Origin: Pirellula staleyi DSM 6068
Lineage (GTDB): Bacteria > Planctomycetota > Planctomycetia > Pirellulales > Pirellulaceae
Reading direction: 5' to 3'
Length of the DNA stretch: 43,904 bases
Assembly (NCBI GenBank): GCA_945900945.1
Contig: CAMDKL010000031.1
Coordinates: forward strand, 1-43,904
Position 1 is the first letter of the stretch. Every line of letters begins with the position of its first letter. The notes under the pieces are model-generated. The model was not told the origin of the DNA. It saw only the letters and a list, made by a program, of their open reading frames with translations, and ran no database searches. Positions 9,194-18,865 of this stretch are shown piece by piece. Both the position numbers and the translations under genes were made by a program.

Positions 9194-11671
9194 TCATTCC
9201 GTAGTTGGGTCGTTAAGTTGAACAATCGCTTCACTAACGACGCTTGAATATCCCGGCAATATTCCGGTTGCCTTAAACTTTAGCTTGGTGCCTGCAGGGA
9301 GCCTTGGACTGGTTGGCAAATCGACTCGGATCGAAGCCGTCGATTGACCAGGCTCCATGGTAATGGATTGCGCCACACATCCAGTTGCAATCGCAGGTTC
9401 CACAAGCTCTACCGTCATTGCTCCCCTGAACAAAGAGGTACGATCCAGTCGCAATTTGCATTCAATTGTTTCTCCGGGCTTTCCTGGGACATTAGGCTTG
9501 ACTGCCGACAGTTTGGCAACGGCTGGTAACGGCCGAATCATGCAGCGCATTTCAGAAACGAAAAGTTGCGATTGTGTTTGTCCCCAGGAATCCTGGAAAA
9601 CTACATAGGCATGAGCATAAACGTTTGAATGTGCTTGCACATTGATGTGCATCGATTCCGGTAGATAGATAGGCAGCTTGAATTGTGACTGACCAGATTC
9701 AATGGTAGTTTCTTGCACAATGATGCCGTCCAGGTCCTTGATCTGTCGATCTGCGACCTCTACATGAATTGGGCCCGTGAAACCGTTCAGTCGTTCAACT
9801 TCCATTGCATAAGGATAGACGGTACCACGATACGCATATTGGTAGGCTTCGCTGCAGTGCAGCCGCAACATGGGTTTGTGCCGCACGGTAATTTGCAGAT
9901 GATCGACCAGCAGTGGCCCCAGCGAAACCTCGTCGCTGTCATGTCCTTGATGCCGTGCCATTGCGACGGATAACAACTGAGTCTGGTTATGGGTTGCGAC
10001 TCCACGAATCTTCAACGTTGCGTCGCAGGGCCGGGCTTGGTCGTCCGCGACAAAGACTAGTTTGATGGTGTCTTGCCCTGCGGCGATCTGTGTCGGTTCG
10101 AAGCGAACCCCCTCGGGCATCCCGTCGACTTGCAGTTCGATAGGTCCCGCGAATTCGCCAGTCCGCCGCGCTTTCAATTCGATTTCACCCTTCGCGCCTT
10201 GTACCACATTCGCAAAATCTGCGTCGAGGCTAAGCTCGAAACCGGGCGTCGCAGGTCTGAGAGACATACGATAAATAAAATCCGGTCCTCCGCGGATTCC
10301 CTGTTGGACGTCGCGAACTCGTATGCAATAGGAACCGTCGGCAGGGGATCGCCATTGGAGTCGGCATGGCTGGCGAGGGTCGCTAGCCATGGTTGCGGTC
10401 GATAACGGTACGCCATCGCTATGCGTTACTGTAACGATGGGTAGGCAATCGGAACCTCTCGGAAACCGTCTACATTCCATCGCCCATAAGGAATCTTTGG
10501 CAGCCGTAAATCGATACCAATCTTCATCTTTGGCATCCAGAAATCGACCATGAATATTGCAAGAACCGTCCAGTAGCTGAGCAGTGGCTACCGAATCGTT
10601 ATTTTCTTGATCGAGAACGTCAAGCAAATCGCCCGCTTCTAAGGCCACCGAGTTGGTACAAGGCAATCCGCTGTGCAACCACTGTTCACCACTCGTACCA
10701 AGCGGAATTTCGAACTCGAAAGGGATGGACTGCATTTTGCCGTGACCTGTCAACGCATACCCTTCGAATAATCGCCGCGTCCCTGCCTGGCTACCGGCTG
10801 GGAATACAACCGGCACGAACGGTTTGGTCGAGACGGTAACACGATAGACAAATTGCGGTCCACCATGGAATCCCAGATGACCGAGCATCAACCGATAGTT
10901 CCCTGTGCGGGGTACTTGCATTGCCAACACCGGGTCACTACCCACGTATACCCTTTGTACCGGAATGCGAACTCCCCGATCATCGTATATTTCCGCGACA
11001 GGTTCGAGCGGTGAGCCAAGTCGGCGGGACACTACATCGGCGGTGACAACCTCTCCTTCATTAGCCTGAAACTGAAAATAGTCGAGATCGCGTTCGCCTT
11101 CGATCTGACCATTGATTGTCAGCGGCAGCGAGACCATTTCGGCCTGTTCCAAAGTCGAATTCGATTCGGTTTCAATAAACTCTGGAAAGTCCCCAACAAT
11201 AAACGGCCTTCCCCCGGTTCCTCCCCTTGCACAAGATAGCCGCCAAAGGTTCATTCCAAGCGGGGCGTCGGAAGCGATGTCGATACTATGGTGCCATTCT
11301 TTCGGGTAATAAATCCGAAACTCGCCGGGGCGTCGCCGCGGCGACTCTTCGCCTCGCGAAACTGCTTTAGGGCCAAGCTCTACCTCCGCCGTTAACCCCG
11401 TTCCAAACAGTCGAAAACGAGTCATGGGAGGCAAACATTCTCCACCCACGCGAACGGCAACTTTGGTACCGCGTTGGCCGCCAGCCGGAAAAATGTGAGA
11501 GCTGGTCGGGTCGGTGGGCACCTGCTGGGCGAATGAGAATTGCGGCCCTATCACAAGACAGGCTGTCGTGACCAAGAGAGCGATCGATAATAGAGACTTT
11601 AACTGGAACACGGTAATTCCCTCGTTGAACCGCAACCCAAATTGGGATGGAACATTCTCATCAAACTTCAT
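9194..11671 (-). CDS. Secreted PPC-domain (pre-peptidase C-terminal) protein
   Basis: This 825-residue protein has an N-terminal signal segment (LLSIALLVTTACLVIG, cleavage expected near FAQQ). Two PPC-type beta-domains are visible. The first is around 175-280 (QAEMVSLPLTINGQIEGERDLDYFQFQANEG). The second is around 360-470 (ENNDSVATAQLLDGSCNIHGRFLDAKDEDWYRFTA). The remainder is beta-rich and repetitive. No peptidase motif is present, so it is likely a binding or structural envelope protein. Its ATG overlaps the stop of the upstream DUF1501 gene (ATGA) and lacks its own ribosome binding site, so translation is probably coupled. It is the last gene of the 15.7-9.2 kb operon. Confidence 0.85.
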   Translation of the reverse strand: MKFDENVPSQFGLRFNEGITVFQLKSLLSIALLVTTACLVIGPQFSFAQQVPTDPTSSHIFPAGGQRGTKVAVRVGGECLPPMTRFRLFGTGLTAEVELGPKAVSRGEESPRRRPGEFRIYYPKEWHHSIDIASDAPLGMNLWRLSCARGGTGGRPFIVGDFPEFIETESNSTLEQAEMVSLPLTINGQIEGERDLDYFQFQANEGEVVTADVVSRRLGSPLEPVAEIYDDRGVRIPVQRVYVGSDPVLAMQVPRTGNYRLMLGHLGFHGGPQFVYRVTVSTKPFVPVVFPAGSQAGTRRLFEGYALTGHGKMQSIPFEFEIPLGTSGEQWLHSGLPCTNSVALEAGDLLDVLDQENNDSVATAQLLDGSCNIHGRFLDAKDEDWYRFTAAKDSLWAMECRRFPRGSDCLPIVTVTHSDGVPLSTATMASDPRQPCRLQWRSPADGSYCIRVRDVQQGIRGGPDFIYRMSLRPATPGFELSLDADFANVVQGAKGEIELKARRTGEFAGPIELQVDGMPEGVRFEPTQIAAGQDTIKLVFVADDQARPCDATLKIRGVATHNQTQLLSVAMARHQGHDSDEVSLGPLLVDHLQITVRHKPMLRLHCSEAYQYAYRGTVYPYAMEVERLNGFTGPIHVEVADRQIKDLDGIIVQETTIESGQSQFKLPIYLPESMHINVQAHSNVYAHAYVVFQDSWGQTQSQLFVSEMRCMIRPLPAVAKLSAVKPNVPGKPGETIECKLRLDRTSLFRGAMTVELVEPAIATGCVAQSITMEPGQSTASIRVDLPTSPRLPAGTKLKFKATGILPGYSSVVSEAIVQLNDPTTE

Positions 11672-13005
11672 ATCAATTCAGAAATTGGCCGACCACCCCC
11701 GCCGACTTGGACCGGTCTCCCGACTGGCGTATGGACTACGGTTTGGGGATCGATACCTAGGACCGAAAGGATTGTCGCTGCCATGTCGGCCGGCGTGATT
11801 GGTCGATCGATCACCGACGCGGCCTGTTTGTCAGTGGTACCGATGGTCAGCCCGCTCTTCAAACCGCCACCCGCCATGATAATCGAAAAGGCTGCTGGCC
11901 AATGGTCTCGTCCAGCCATCGCATTGATGCGAGGTGTTCGACCAAATTCTGTAGTAACAACCACGAGCGTGCTCTCTAACATGCCACGAGAATCAAGGTC
12001 ACGAAGCAGAGCCGACAGACCGAGATCGAGGGGCGGAACCAACAGGTCTCGCAGACTCATGGCATTCTTGCGATGCGTGTCCCAGTGTCCGTTCTCGATC
12101 GATACGAAACGACAACCCGACTCAACAAGTCGCCGGGCCATGAGGCAACATTGTCCGAGGCTTGTCATACCGTACGCTTCACGAGTGGCCTCGTCCTCGC
12201 GGCCGATTTCGAATGCCTCCTTCGCAGCCTGCGACGTCATCAGATTGTATGCTTTTTCGTAAAAAGTATCGAGCGATTGCACCTGTTTGCTCATCGCTTC
12301 GACTCTGCGTTCAAAGGCATTCACGGCCCGAAGAGCACTTTGCCGCCGTAGACTTCGATCTGAAGTGACTCCTTCGGGCAAGACGATATCGCGAACCGCA
12401 AATTCTGGAGAGGCAGGATCGGCTTCGATCACAAAGGGGGCGCAGCTGGCTCCTAAGAATGAAGGTCCCCCGCTATTCAAAAAATTGGGAATGGATATGT
12501 ACGGCGGCAATGAGCTATCGTTGCGACCGAGTTTGGCAACGGTCGAACCGAGAGACGGATGCACGTTGTTGTTGGTTGTCGTACGATTGAATGCCGGTCC
12601 CGTGCCAGGGTGCACTCCGGTCATCATTACGTGATACCCAGCGGTGTGATCGGGGTCGCCGTGTGTCATACTGCGAAGAATTGCCAACTTATCCGTAACT
12701 TGGGCAACATTGGGCAGCAGACTCGTCAATTGGATTCCAGGAACGACCGTCTTGATGGGTGAAAACTCACCTCGAATTTCCGAGGGCGCATCGGGCTTGG
12801 GATCCCAAAGGTCCTGGTGTGCCATTCCACCAATGATGAAAATAAAGATGCAGTTCACATCTTTCTTCTTGGCGGAAGAAGAGCCGGTAGCCTCAACTGC
12901 TTGGAGATGCTGCAGCCGCATCAATTCTGCCATACTCAATCCGCCGAGCGAACCGACACGCAGAAAACCTCGTCGATCCATTCCGTCGCAAAAACTTGGC
13001 AACAT
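11668..13005 (-). CDS. DUF1501 domain protein
   Basis: The protein has 445 residues from the ATG at 13005. This start follows AGGAACGAAGAG and lies 26 bp after the upstream gene; a start at 13074 would overlap that gene by 43 bp and adds a poor N-terminus. The N-terminus MDRRGFLRVGSLGG is a twin-arginine-like export signal typical of the family. Conserved blocks are IFIFIIGGMAHQDLWDPKPDAP, NGHWDTHRKN, VVVTTEFGRTP and AGRDHWPAAFSIIMAGGG, as in the sulfatase/alkaline-phosphatase-like fold of DUF1501. The function is unknown; these proteins nearly always accompany DUF1549/DUF1553 proteins in planctomycetes, as here. Confidence 0.9.
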   Translation of the reverse strand: MLPSFCDGMDRRGFLRVGSLGGLSMAELMRLQHLQAVEATGSSSAKKKDVNCIFIFIIGGMAHQDLWDPKPDAPSEIRGEFSPIKTVVPGIQLTSLLPNVAQVTDKLAILRSMTHGDPDHTAGYHVMMTGVHPGTGPAFNRTTTNNNVHPSLGSTVAKLGRNDSSLPPYISIPNFLNSGGPSFLGASCAPFVIEADPASPEFAVRDIVLPEGVTSDRSLRRQSALRAVNAFERRVEAMSKQVQSLDTFYEKAYNLMTSQAAKEAFEIGREDEATREAYGMTSLGQCCLMARRLVESGCRFVSIENGHWDTHRKNAMSLRDLLVPPLDLGLSALLRDLDSRGMLESTLVVVTTEFGRTPRINAMAGRDHWPAAFSIIMAGGGLKSGLTIGTTDKQAASVIDRPITPADMAATILSVLGIDPQTVVHTPVGRPVQVGGGGRPISELI

Positions 13006-13031
13006 CTCTTCGTTCCTGAACAATATCGTGG

Positions 13032-15725
13032 TTACTGAATGAACAAAAAATCGTAAGAGTTCAACATCGTCCACATAAAATCCTCGGCGGCTTGTCTAGA
13101 ATTCGAAGTGGCGAACAACGCTTGAGCGACATTCCGTTCCGTGGATCGTGGTAATCTCCCGAGGGTGACCAAGCAGATTTCATTCACCAAACTCATCTCG
13201 GTATCCGGTTTCAAACGCTGGGAAACATCACTGGAGATAGTTGATAACCATTTCGCGATCCGTCCGGCGTCGTCGCCAATTTTCGATTCCACTTCTGGCG
13301 CATTGGAAATGTGCAGAGCTTGGGCCATCGTCGGCTCGCTTGATCGCCCGCATTCGCATGGCGAATTTCTTGGCGGTCGTCCGAAGATTTCGAGGAAATA
13401 AGAGGGAAGTCGATTATCCCAAAGTTGCAGCGCTCGCGTACCCAGAGGCTGGCCTGGAAACGTCTCTGGTACACCTGTCGAGCTGGAGATTGCATCGAGC
13501 AAGACCTCGGCTGGCAGTCGCTTGACATAGTAATGCGAAAAATTCTGGTCATCGTCTTGGTTATTGTCGTTTGGCACACTTGAGGTTTGATAAACTCTTG
13601 AGTTAAGGATCAATCTCAGCAGAACTTTCTGATCAAAGTTGGCGTCGATGGCTTGTTGAGCAAGAAACGCCATCAGAGGATCATTCGTAGCTGGATTAGT
13701 CAAACGCATGTCATCCTCGGGTTCGACCAAGCCGCGGCCTAGCAGTTGTTTCCACAGTCGGTTTGCGAACGAACGAGCAAACCAAGGGTTGTCGTTCGAG
13801 GTCAGCCAATCCGCGAGCACGACGCGCGGATCTGTCCGAGTTAGGTCCGGCGCGGTTTCAACACCCAACGGCCGCGTCGCAACGGGCGCATTTGAAAGTG
13901 GGATCACCATGGGTTGATAACCCGAATGGACCAGCAACGTGCGATCGAGCGCTAGTGGCTTGCGTTCCAACCCCTGAAAAAAACCAGCCAGACCATAGAA
14001 ATCAGACTGCGACCATCGATCAAAAGGGTGGTGATGGCATTGAGCGCATTCGATGCGTACTCCCAAAAACGCTTGGCTGACGGTGCGTGCCAAGGCATCT
14101 GGTGTATCAGCCGCTCGATAGAAATTCACTGGCCCATTTCTTCCAGAATTGCCGGTTGCCGTAAGGACCTCGCGCACCCATTCATGATAGGGACGATTGC
14201 GTTCGAATTGCTCACGCAGCCAGCGATGAAACTCGAACGCGCCGCGGTCCCCCAATTTTTCTTTATCCACCAAAAGAATGTCGGCCCACTTCAGAGCCCA
14301 ATAGTCGGCGTATTCGGGACGTTCCAGTACACGTTCTATCCACCGAACACGCTTGTACGGATCGAGATCGGCAAGAAATTCACGAACTTCGTCGGACGTC
14401 GGCAGGGTACCGATCACATCCAAGAACAAGCGTCGCAAGAACATGGTGTCGGAGGCTGATTCCGAGGGGAGCAGCCCCATCTTTGCGAGCTTCGCCCCTA
14501 CCAGTTCGTCGATCCGGTTGTTCACAGGCAGGGTAGGGTATGCCTGGCCCAATGTAGCGCGCGGCCGATGAATCTGAACTACTGCGACTTGCCCCATATA
14601 GTTGATAGTGATGGCTGCATCCCCCGAAAGCTCTCCGCAACGGACCAGGCCGCTCTGAGTGACTTCGGCAACGGTCGTCGCGTTGCTAGCGTAGTTAGAT
14701 GCGTGAGAAACGTCGCGTTGAATGCCGTCCGAGAAAATAGCGGTCGCCAAAATTTGTTGTTTGTCACCGGCTGCAAGAACCCGTTCCGTCGGACTGACGT
14801 TGAGACCTATTAAACGCGGAGCAGATTCGCTCCCTCTGGGAAGCCCCTGCTCGATCCATCGATGCAACAGTTCGAATTCAGTGGAATCCTCTTTGAGGCG
14901 CCTACCCCCGCCGTGTGCGACGTTCGCCGTAGCCTTCTGCACAAGCAAGCTGTCGCTCGGGCTGCTTAAAAAAATCCGCCGACCTCGACTTTCCTTAACG
15001 ATGGCATCGTAGTCAGCTTGCGGGTCATAACCGAAAACCGATAGCTTGAAACCGTTTTGGCCCTGGACTCTGCCATGGCAGCCTCCGCTGTTGCAGCCTA
15101 GTTTCGACAATACAGGAACGATGTCGCTAGCGAAGTGGATCGGTGGATAGACCTCGCAGTTTTCAACACGTAATGGAACTTTCACTTCCAGTTTCCCAAA
15201 CGAAACTAGGGCATGAGTGGAGCCGTCCATTCGGGCACTCAAGGTCGATCCAGTTACACTTGCGACACTCGGACCGGCTATCGCAATTTGACAACGGTGT
15301 GTTACATCCAAAGATTCGGCATTGGCCGAAATAAAAGTCACCAAAAGTTGTTGTTGGCGGTTGGTGCCGTGCAGAACAATGTCGGCCGGTTCGACGATAA
15401 GGTTTTCGGAGATCGTTCGGGTTGTTGGGAAATCGACCGTCGGGTTCATGTCATTTCCGCAAGACATGTAACAACGAGTTACCAAACATCCCGTTGCAAC
15501 CAACAAGAACGCTACATTGCACGCCACTCGCCATGCGTAATGTTGCAATTGACTGACCCCAGGTAAATGAAGAAGGTGGGTACCTATGACTATACTCGAG
15601 CGCAATTGCGCTTTAGTACTATTTCGGTAGGTCTCTCCCTTCGGTTGCTCGCTGAGCGTCTGATCAGCGGCGGGCCGAACGGATAGACTGTTAGAGAATC
15701 TAATCCCGTGGCCATCTGGTTGCAA
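13032..15725 (-). CDS. DUF1549/DUF1553 protein with cytochrome-like and Ig-like domains
   Basis: Up to 897 residues. Domains in order: a hydrophobic export segment (about 64-80), a haem-type block LGCNSGGCHG at 210-218, an Ig-like (BIG2) domain at about 302-400, DUF1549 (about 410-620, with FLRRLFLDVIGTLP and ECAQCHHHPFDRWS) and DUF1553 (about 640-880, with DWLTSNDNPWFARSFANRLW). This is the standard planctomycete-type surface/periplasm protein that may bind c-type haem; its reaction is unknown. The start is uncertain: the first 45 residues before the hydrophobic segment look unlike a signal peptide, and a TTG near 15547 is an alternative. It heads an operon with the DUF1501 and PPC genes. 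Confidence 0.88.
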   Translation of the reverse strand: MQPDGHGIRFSNSLSVRPAADQTLSEQPKGETYRNSTKAQLRSSIVIGTHLLHLPGVSQLQHYAWRVACNVAFLLVATGCLVTRCYMSCGNDMNPTVDFPTTRTISENLIVEPADIVLHGTNRQQQLLVTFISANAESLDVTHRCQIAIAGPSVASVTGSTLSARMDGSTHALVSFGKLEVKVPLRVENCEVYPPIHFASDIVPVLSKLGCNSGGCHGRVQGQNGFKLSVFGYDPQADYDAIVKESRGRRIFLSSPSDSLLVQKATANVAHGGGRRLKEDSTEFELLHRWIEQGLPRGSESAPRLIGLNVSPTERVLAAGDKQQILATAIFSDGIQRDVSHASNYASNATTVAEVTQSGLVRCGELSGDAAITINYMGQVAVVQIHRPRATLGQAYPTLPVNNRIDELVGAKLAKMGLLPSESASDTMFLRRLFLDVIGTLPTSDEVREFLADLDPYKRVRWIERVLERPEYADYWALKWADILLVDKEKLGDRGAFEFHRWLREQFERNRPYHEWVREVLTATGNSGRNGPVNFYRAADTPDALARTVSQAFLGVRIECAQCHHHPFDRWSQSDFYGLAGFFQGLERKPLALDRTLLVHSGYQPMVIPLSNAPVATRPLGVETAPDLTRTDPRVVLADWLTSNDNPWFARSFANRLWKQLLGRGLVEPEDDMRLTNPATNDPLMAFLAQQAIDANFDQKVLLRLILNSRVYQTSSVPNDNNQDDDQNFSHYYVKRLPAEVLLDAISSSTGVPETFPGQPLGTRALQLWDNRLPSYFLEIFGRPPRNSPCECGRSSEPTMAQALHISNAPEVESKIGDDAGRIAKWLSTISSDVSQRLKPDTEMSLVNEICLVTLGRLPRSTERNVAQALFATSNSRQAAEDFMWTMLNSYDFLFIQ

Positions 15726-16098
15726 CCCACAAAGGTGAATTTAAACCTCCGACGGACATGATTAAGATGAAATCCAAGCCGTTGGGACTACATTTCGGCG
15801 GAAATTGTATTAGCGAAGGGTGGTTACGGTGGTGAAACGTTTTTGGATACTACGCTAAAAGATTGAGGGGTTTCATACGATGCCTCATCGTCTAGGCTGG
15901 AAGCACATGAATAGGTACGGGCAAGCCAGGCTTTCACCGATCATGGTCTCGTCGTCGCACCGGCGATCCGGCGTTGCAAGCCAACCAATCTACGAAAGTT
16001 TGCTGCAGCTCAACGATGCGGAAAACTCCCTACCCTAGAATTGCTAGGATAGGAGTTGATGAATAACACTCGTAACCTTTAGAGATTGGAGAATTATC
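15726..16098. other. Intergenic region between divergent genes
   Basis: No gene is supported in these 373 bp between the divergent DUF1549/1553 and PIG-L genes. The only structure I see is the hairpin at 16025-16056. Promoters for both genes should lie here, but I found no convincing -35/-10 pair. Confidence 0.5.
16025..16056. repeat. Hairpin upstream of the PIG-L gene
   Basis: ACTCCCTACCCTAG and CTAGGATAGGAGT pair across a 5-nt AATTG loop with one mismatch and one bulge. It lies 43 bp before the TTG start of the PIG-L gene, so it could be a leader hairpin or part of a dispersed repeat. It is not followed by a T-run. Confidence 0.5.
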
Positions 16099-17016
16099 TT
16101 GAATACCATTTTTTGGAAAAGCATCTTCCTGGCAACAGTCATTGTTGGGTGTTTGAGTTCGTTCGTGTATGCCGAACAAGCGTCCGATGGCAAACTAAGA
16201 ATCGTAGTATTTGGTGCACATCCAGATGACGCTGAGTACAAAGCAGGTGGTACTGCTGCCATGTGGGCCAAAATGGGTCATCACGTCAAACTGGTCTCCG
16301 TGACGAACGGGGACATCGGACATTGGCAGATTGCTGGCGGACCACTCGCACAAAGGAGGGCAGCAGAATCCAAAGCCGCAGCCAACGTTCTAGGAGTTAC
16401 CTCACAAGTACTCGACATTCACGACGGTGAGCTTATTCCAACTCTGGAGTATCGCAAGTTGATTACGAAAACGATCCGCGAATGGAAAGCGGACATTGTC
16501 ATCGCCCATCGTCCTTGGGACTACCATCCTGACCATCGCTATGTCGGCGTGTTGGTTCAGGATGCTTCCTTTATGGTAACGGTGCCGTTCTATTGCCCTG
16601 ACATTCCTCACCTAACCAAGAACCCAGTCTTTCTTTACTCAAGCGACGGATTTCGAAAGCCATATCCATTTAGTGCCGATGTCGCTGTTGCCATCGACGA
16701 TGTGTTTGACAAAAAGATGGATGCGGTACACGAACTCCAGTCGCAGCATTACGAAGGGGGCGCAAGCGGTAGTGTTGAGCATGTTCGCAGCGTGCCACCT
16801 GAGACTGATGTTGCAGGTCGCAAAGCTTGGCTCAAAGCAAAATGGTCCGATCGGCAATCCGCCGAAGCTGACCGCAACCGCGAGCTACTGACAAAATTGT
16901 ACGGCAACGAGCGAGGCAAAGCGGTTAAGTACGCTGAGGTATTTGAATTGTGCGAGTATGGTTCACGACCCAATGCAGAAGAACTCAAAAAGCTATTTCC
17001 GTTTTTCGGAAAATGA
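16099..17016 (+). CDS. PIG-L family (LmbE-like) zinc deacetylase, exported
   Basis: This 305-residue protein starts at TTG, preceded by GGAG about 8 nt upstream. It has a signal peptide (hydrophobic IFLATVIVGCLSSFVYA). The metal motif AHPDDAE is at 40-46 and the second motif HPDHR begins at His143, together giving the HPDD...HxxH zinc site of the PIG-L family. Members deacetylate N-acetylglucosamine-type sugars or related amides; the substrate here is unknown, but export implies an extracytoplasmic target. The internally deleted relic of this gene at 8976-9177 sits on the other side of the neighbouring operon. The gene is convergent with the lipid kinase gene. Confidence 0.88.
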   Translation: MNTIFWKSIFLATVIVGCLSSFVYAEQASDGKLRIVVFGAHPDDAEYKAGGTAAMWAKMGHHVKLVSVTNGDIGHWQIAGGPLAQRRAAESKAAANVLGVTSQVLDIHDGELIPTLEYRKLITKTIREWKADIVIAHRPWDYHPDHRYVGVLVQDASFMVTVPFYCPDIPHLTKNPVFLYSSDGFRKPYPFSADVAVAIDDVFDKKMDAVHELQSQHYEGGASGSVEHVRSVPPETDVAGRKAWLKAKWSDRQSAEADRNRELLTKLYGNERGKAVKYAEVFELCEYGSRPNAEELKKLFPFFGK

Positions 17017-17075
17017 TTCAGCGAACGTTCATTGTTCCACTCGCTGAATCCAACGATTGTTCAAATACCGAGGCC

Positions 17076-17981
17076 TCAAAGCAATCGGACGGAAACCCGT
17101 TTGGGCAGCAGTTCAAAATGGCATTCGGTCCGTCCGGTTGCGGGAAATTGGTATGGAAATTCGCCATCCAAATGCAAAGGAAACGGGCGGGGAGACCGAA
17201 GCGATAATCGGCTACAGGTGCTAGTACTAATGCGAGCGTCGCCCGTTGGGATTTTTCCTCGAAGAACGCTGGGGAAATAACGTATCAAGTCCCAGCGAGT
17301 TAATTCGCCAACCTGCAGCACGTCAAACAATCCGTCATCGAATTTTGCATTGGGCGCCAATTCGAAACTTCCTTCGCGCGAGCCGATCGCAATGCTCAGC
17401 ATGAGCAATTGCTTTTCCGAAGCTGACGATCGATCCGAATGGTCAACGGAAACCTCGATCGCGTCGGTACAAAAGGATTCACCAAGGCATCGCAGCAGAG
17501 CCAGTGTATAGCGAAGTCGCGGAAAAAGGCGACGCATGGGACGGGCGAAATGGGCCACTTTTCCAGGCAATCCAATTCCGGCCACATTCGCAAAAAATCG
17601 CTCACAATCGCCCCACCGAACACGGCCAACATCGACACTTTCTGAGTCGAGTGATTGTTGGATGCGGTAGGCAGCTAGCGACTGCGCATAGTCGTTAGCG
17701 GTACCCGACGCAATGATTCCGAGGGTTGAGCGATTTTCTCGATTACGCATCAAACCGTTAAGGACTTCATGAACCGTACCATCACCGCCGATTGCGATCA
17801 CGATCGAACAACCAGCAAGACTGGCTTCGTGTGCCATCTCCTCAGCATGGTTGGGATGCTCTGTAAACTTCAATTGCACATCCAATGGTAGCCTATTAGC
17901 CCACATTGGCTTAGTGCCCGTTCGCAGACCGCGGCCAGCAGAGGGATTCGCGATCGCGACAATCGCTTTGTTGCTATTCAA
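17076..17981 (-). CDS. Diacylglycerol/lipid kinase family protein (DagK/YegS-like)
   Basis: This 301-residue protein is the usual length for bacterial diacylglycerol or sphingosine-type lipid kinases. The nucleotide-binding motif GGDGTVHEVLNGLM begins at residue 65. An earlier block NPSAGRG (12-18) and the later C-terminal block LHLDGEFPY, which matches the family's LxxDGE, complete the signature. It should phosphorylate a lipid hydroxyl using ATP at the inner membrane face. The start is TTG at 17981, with AAGGG upstream. It is divergent from the CarF-type desaturase gene, so the shared 122-bp region could coordinate both; that link is inference. Confidence 0.88.
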   Translation of the reverse strand: MNSNKAIVAIANPSAGRGLRTGTKPMWANRLPLDVQLKFTEHPNHAEEMAHEASLAGCSIVIAIGGDGTVHEVLNGLMRNRENRSTLGIIASGTANDYAQSLAAYRIQQSLDSESVDVGRVRWGDCERFFANVAGIGLPGKVAHFARPMRRLFPRLRYTLALLRCLGESFCTDAIEVSVDHSDRSSASEKQLLMLSIAIGSREGSFELAPNAKFDDGLFDVLQVGELTRWDLIRYFPSVLRGKIPTGDARISTSTCSRLSLRSPRPFPLHLDGEFPYQFPATGRTECHFELLPKRVSVRLL

Positions 17982-18103
17982 ATTTATTGCCCTTATACTT
18001 GCTCATAGTGTATCGCCTTTTTTGCTTTGGGATAACCACGGGCCTTGGTGCCATGTGTCTTCTGAGCCAGGACCATCGAGACAGATAGATCAAGGGTAAA
18101 TGG

Positions 18104-18865
18104 ATGAATCTCGAAAATGGGACCAACACAAGTCATGATTTTGTACACTCGTCGTTGAGTTCGTCCACGATTCGATCGCATGCCGGCTCAGGTCCAGCTC
18201 TGCATTTGTTTGAAACCGCCTGTGTACTCACGGCTTACGGATTGGTAGCTGTGCATTTGGTGCGATTGATACAGAACGAAACGTCCGTCCAATGGACGGT
18301 GATTCTTGCCGTTCTTCTCGCATGGCCCTGCGCCGATTTCATGAGCGGGTTGGTTCATTGGTTGGCCGACACATGGGGGAGCGAAGAGTTGCCGATTGTC
18401 GGACCACGCTTCTTGCGACCATTTCGCGTACACCATGTTACGCCTACCTCGTTTGTTGAATGCACTTTCATGGACACCAATGGCGATACAGCGTTGATTG
18501 GGATTCCTTTTCTTGTGTCGATTTATCTTTGTCCGCTGGACGTAGTGTGGGGATATTGGCTAGCCTCGTTTATGTTGGCTTTTTGCGTGTTTGCACTGCC
18601 AACCAATCAAATTCACCAGTGGGCACACATGCCCAACCCTCCGATACTCGTTCGGTTCTTTCAGCGATTGGGTTTGATTTTAGCTGCCTCCAATCATCAA
18701 TATCACCACAGTGGAGCGCATACAGGAAATTACTGCATTACATCGGGCTGCTGTAACCCCCTGCTCGAACGAATCGGTTTTTTCCGAAAGTTGGAGCAAA
18801 TCATCCAGCGAATTACAGGTTGTAAACCGAGAGCGGATGAGCAAGTGATTCATGAACCAGAATAA
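18104..18865 (+). CDS. CarF/TMEM189-type plasmanylethanolamine desaturase
   Basis: This 253-residue membrane protein has the family's histidine-rich pattern: HWLADTWG at 85-92, VHHVTP (His110-His111), NQIHQWAHM (His171, His175) and NHQYHH (His198, His201, His202). The end block NYCITSGCCNPLLERIGFF matches the plant Kua, animal TMEM189/PEDS1 and Myxococcus CarF proteins. These enzymes introduce the vinyl-ether double bond that makes plasmalogens from alkyl-ether phospholipids. Four hydrophobic stretches fit that membrane topology. The ATG follows AAGGG by 7 nt. The 3' end overlaps the next gene by 14 nt, so the two are likely co-translated. Family assignment is strong; the substrate in this organism is inference. 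Confidence 0.85.
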   Translation: MNLENGTNTSHDFVHSSLSSSTIRSHAGSGPALHLFETACVLTAYGLVAVHLVRLIQNETSVQWTVILAVLLAWPCADFMSGLVHWLADTWGSEELPIVGPRFLRPFRVHHVTPTSFVECTFMDTNGDTALIGIPFLVSIYLCPLDVVWGYWLASFMLAFCVFALPTNQIHQWAHMPNPPILVRFFQRLGLILAASNHQYHHSGAHTGNYCITSGCCNPLLERIGFFRKLEQIIQRITGCKPRADEQVIHEPE

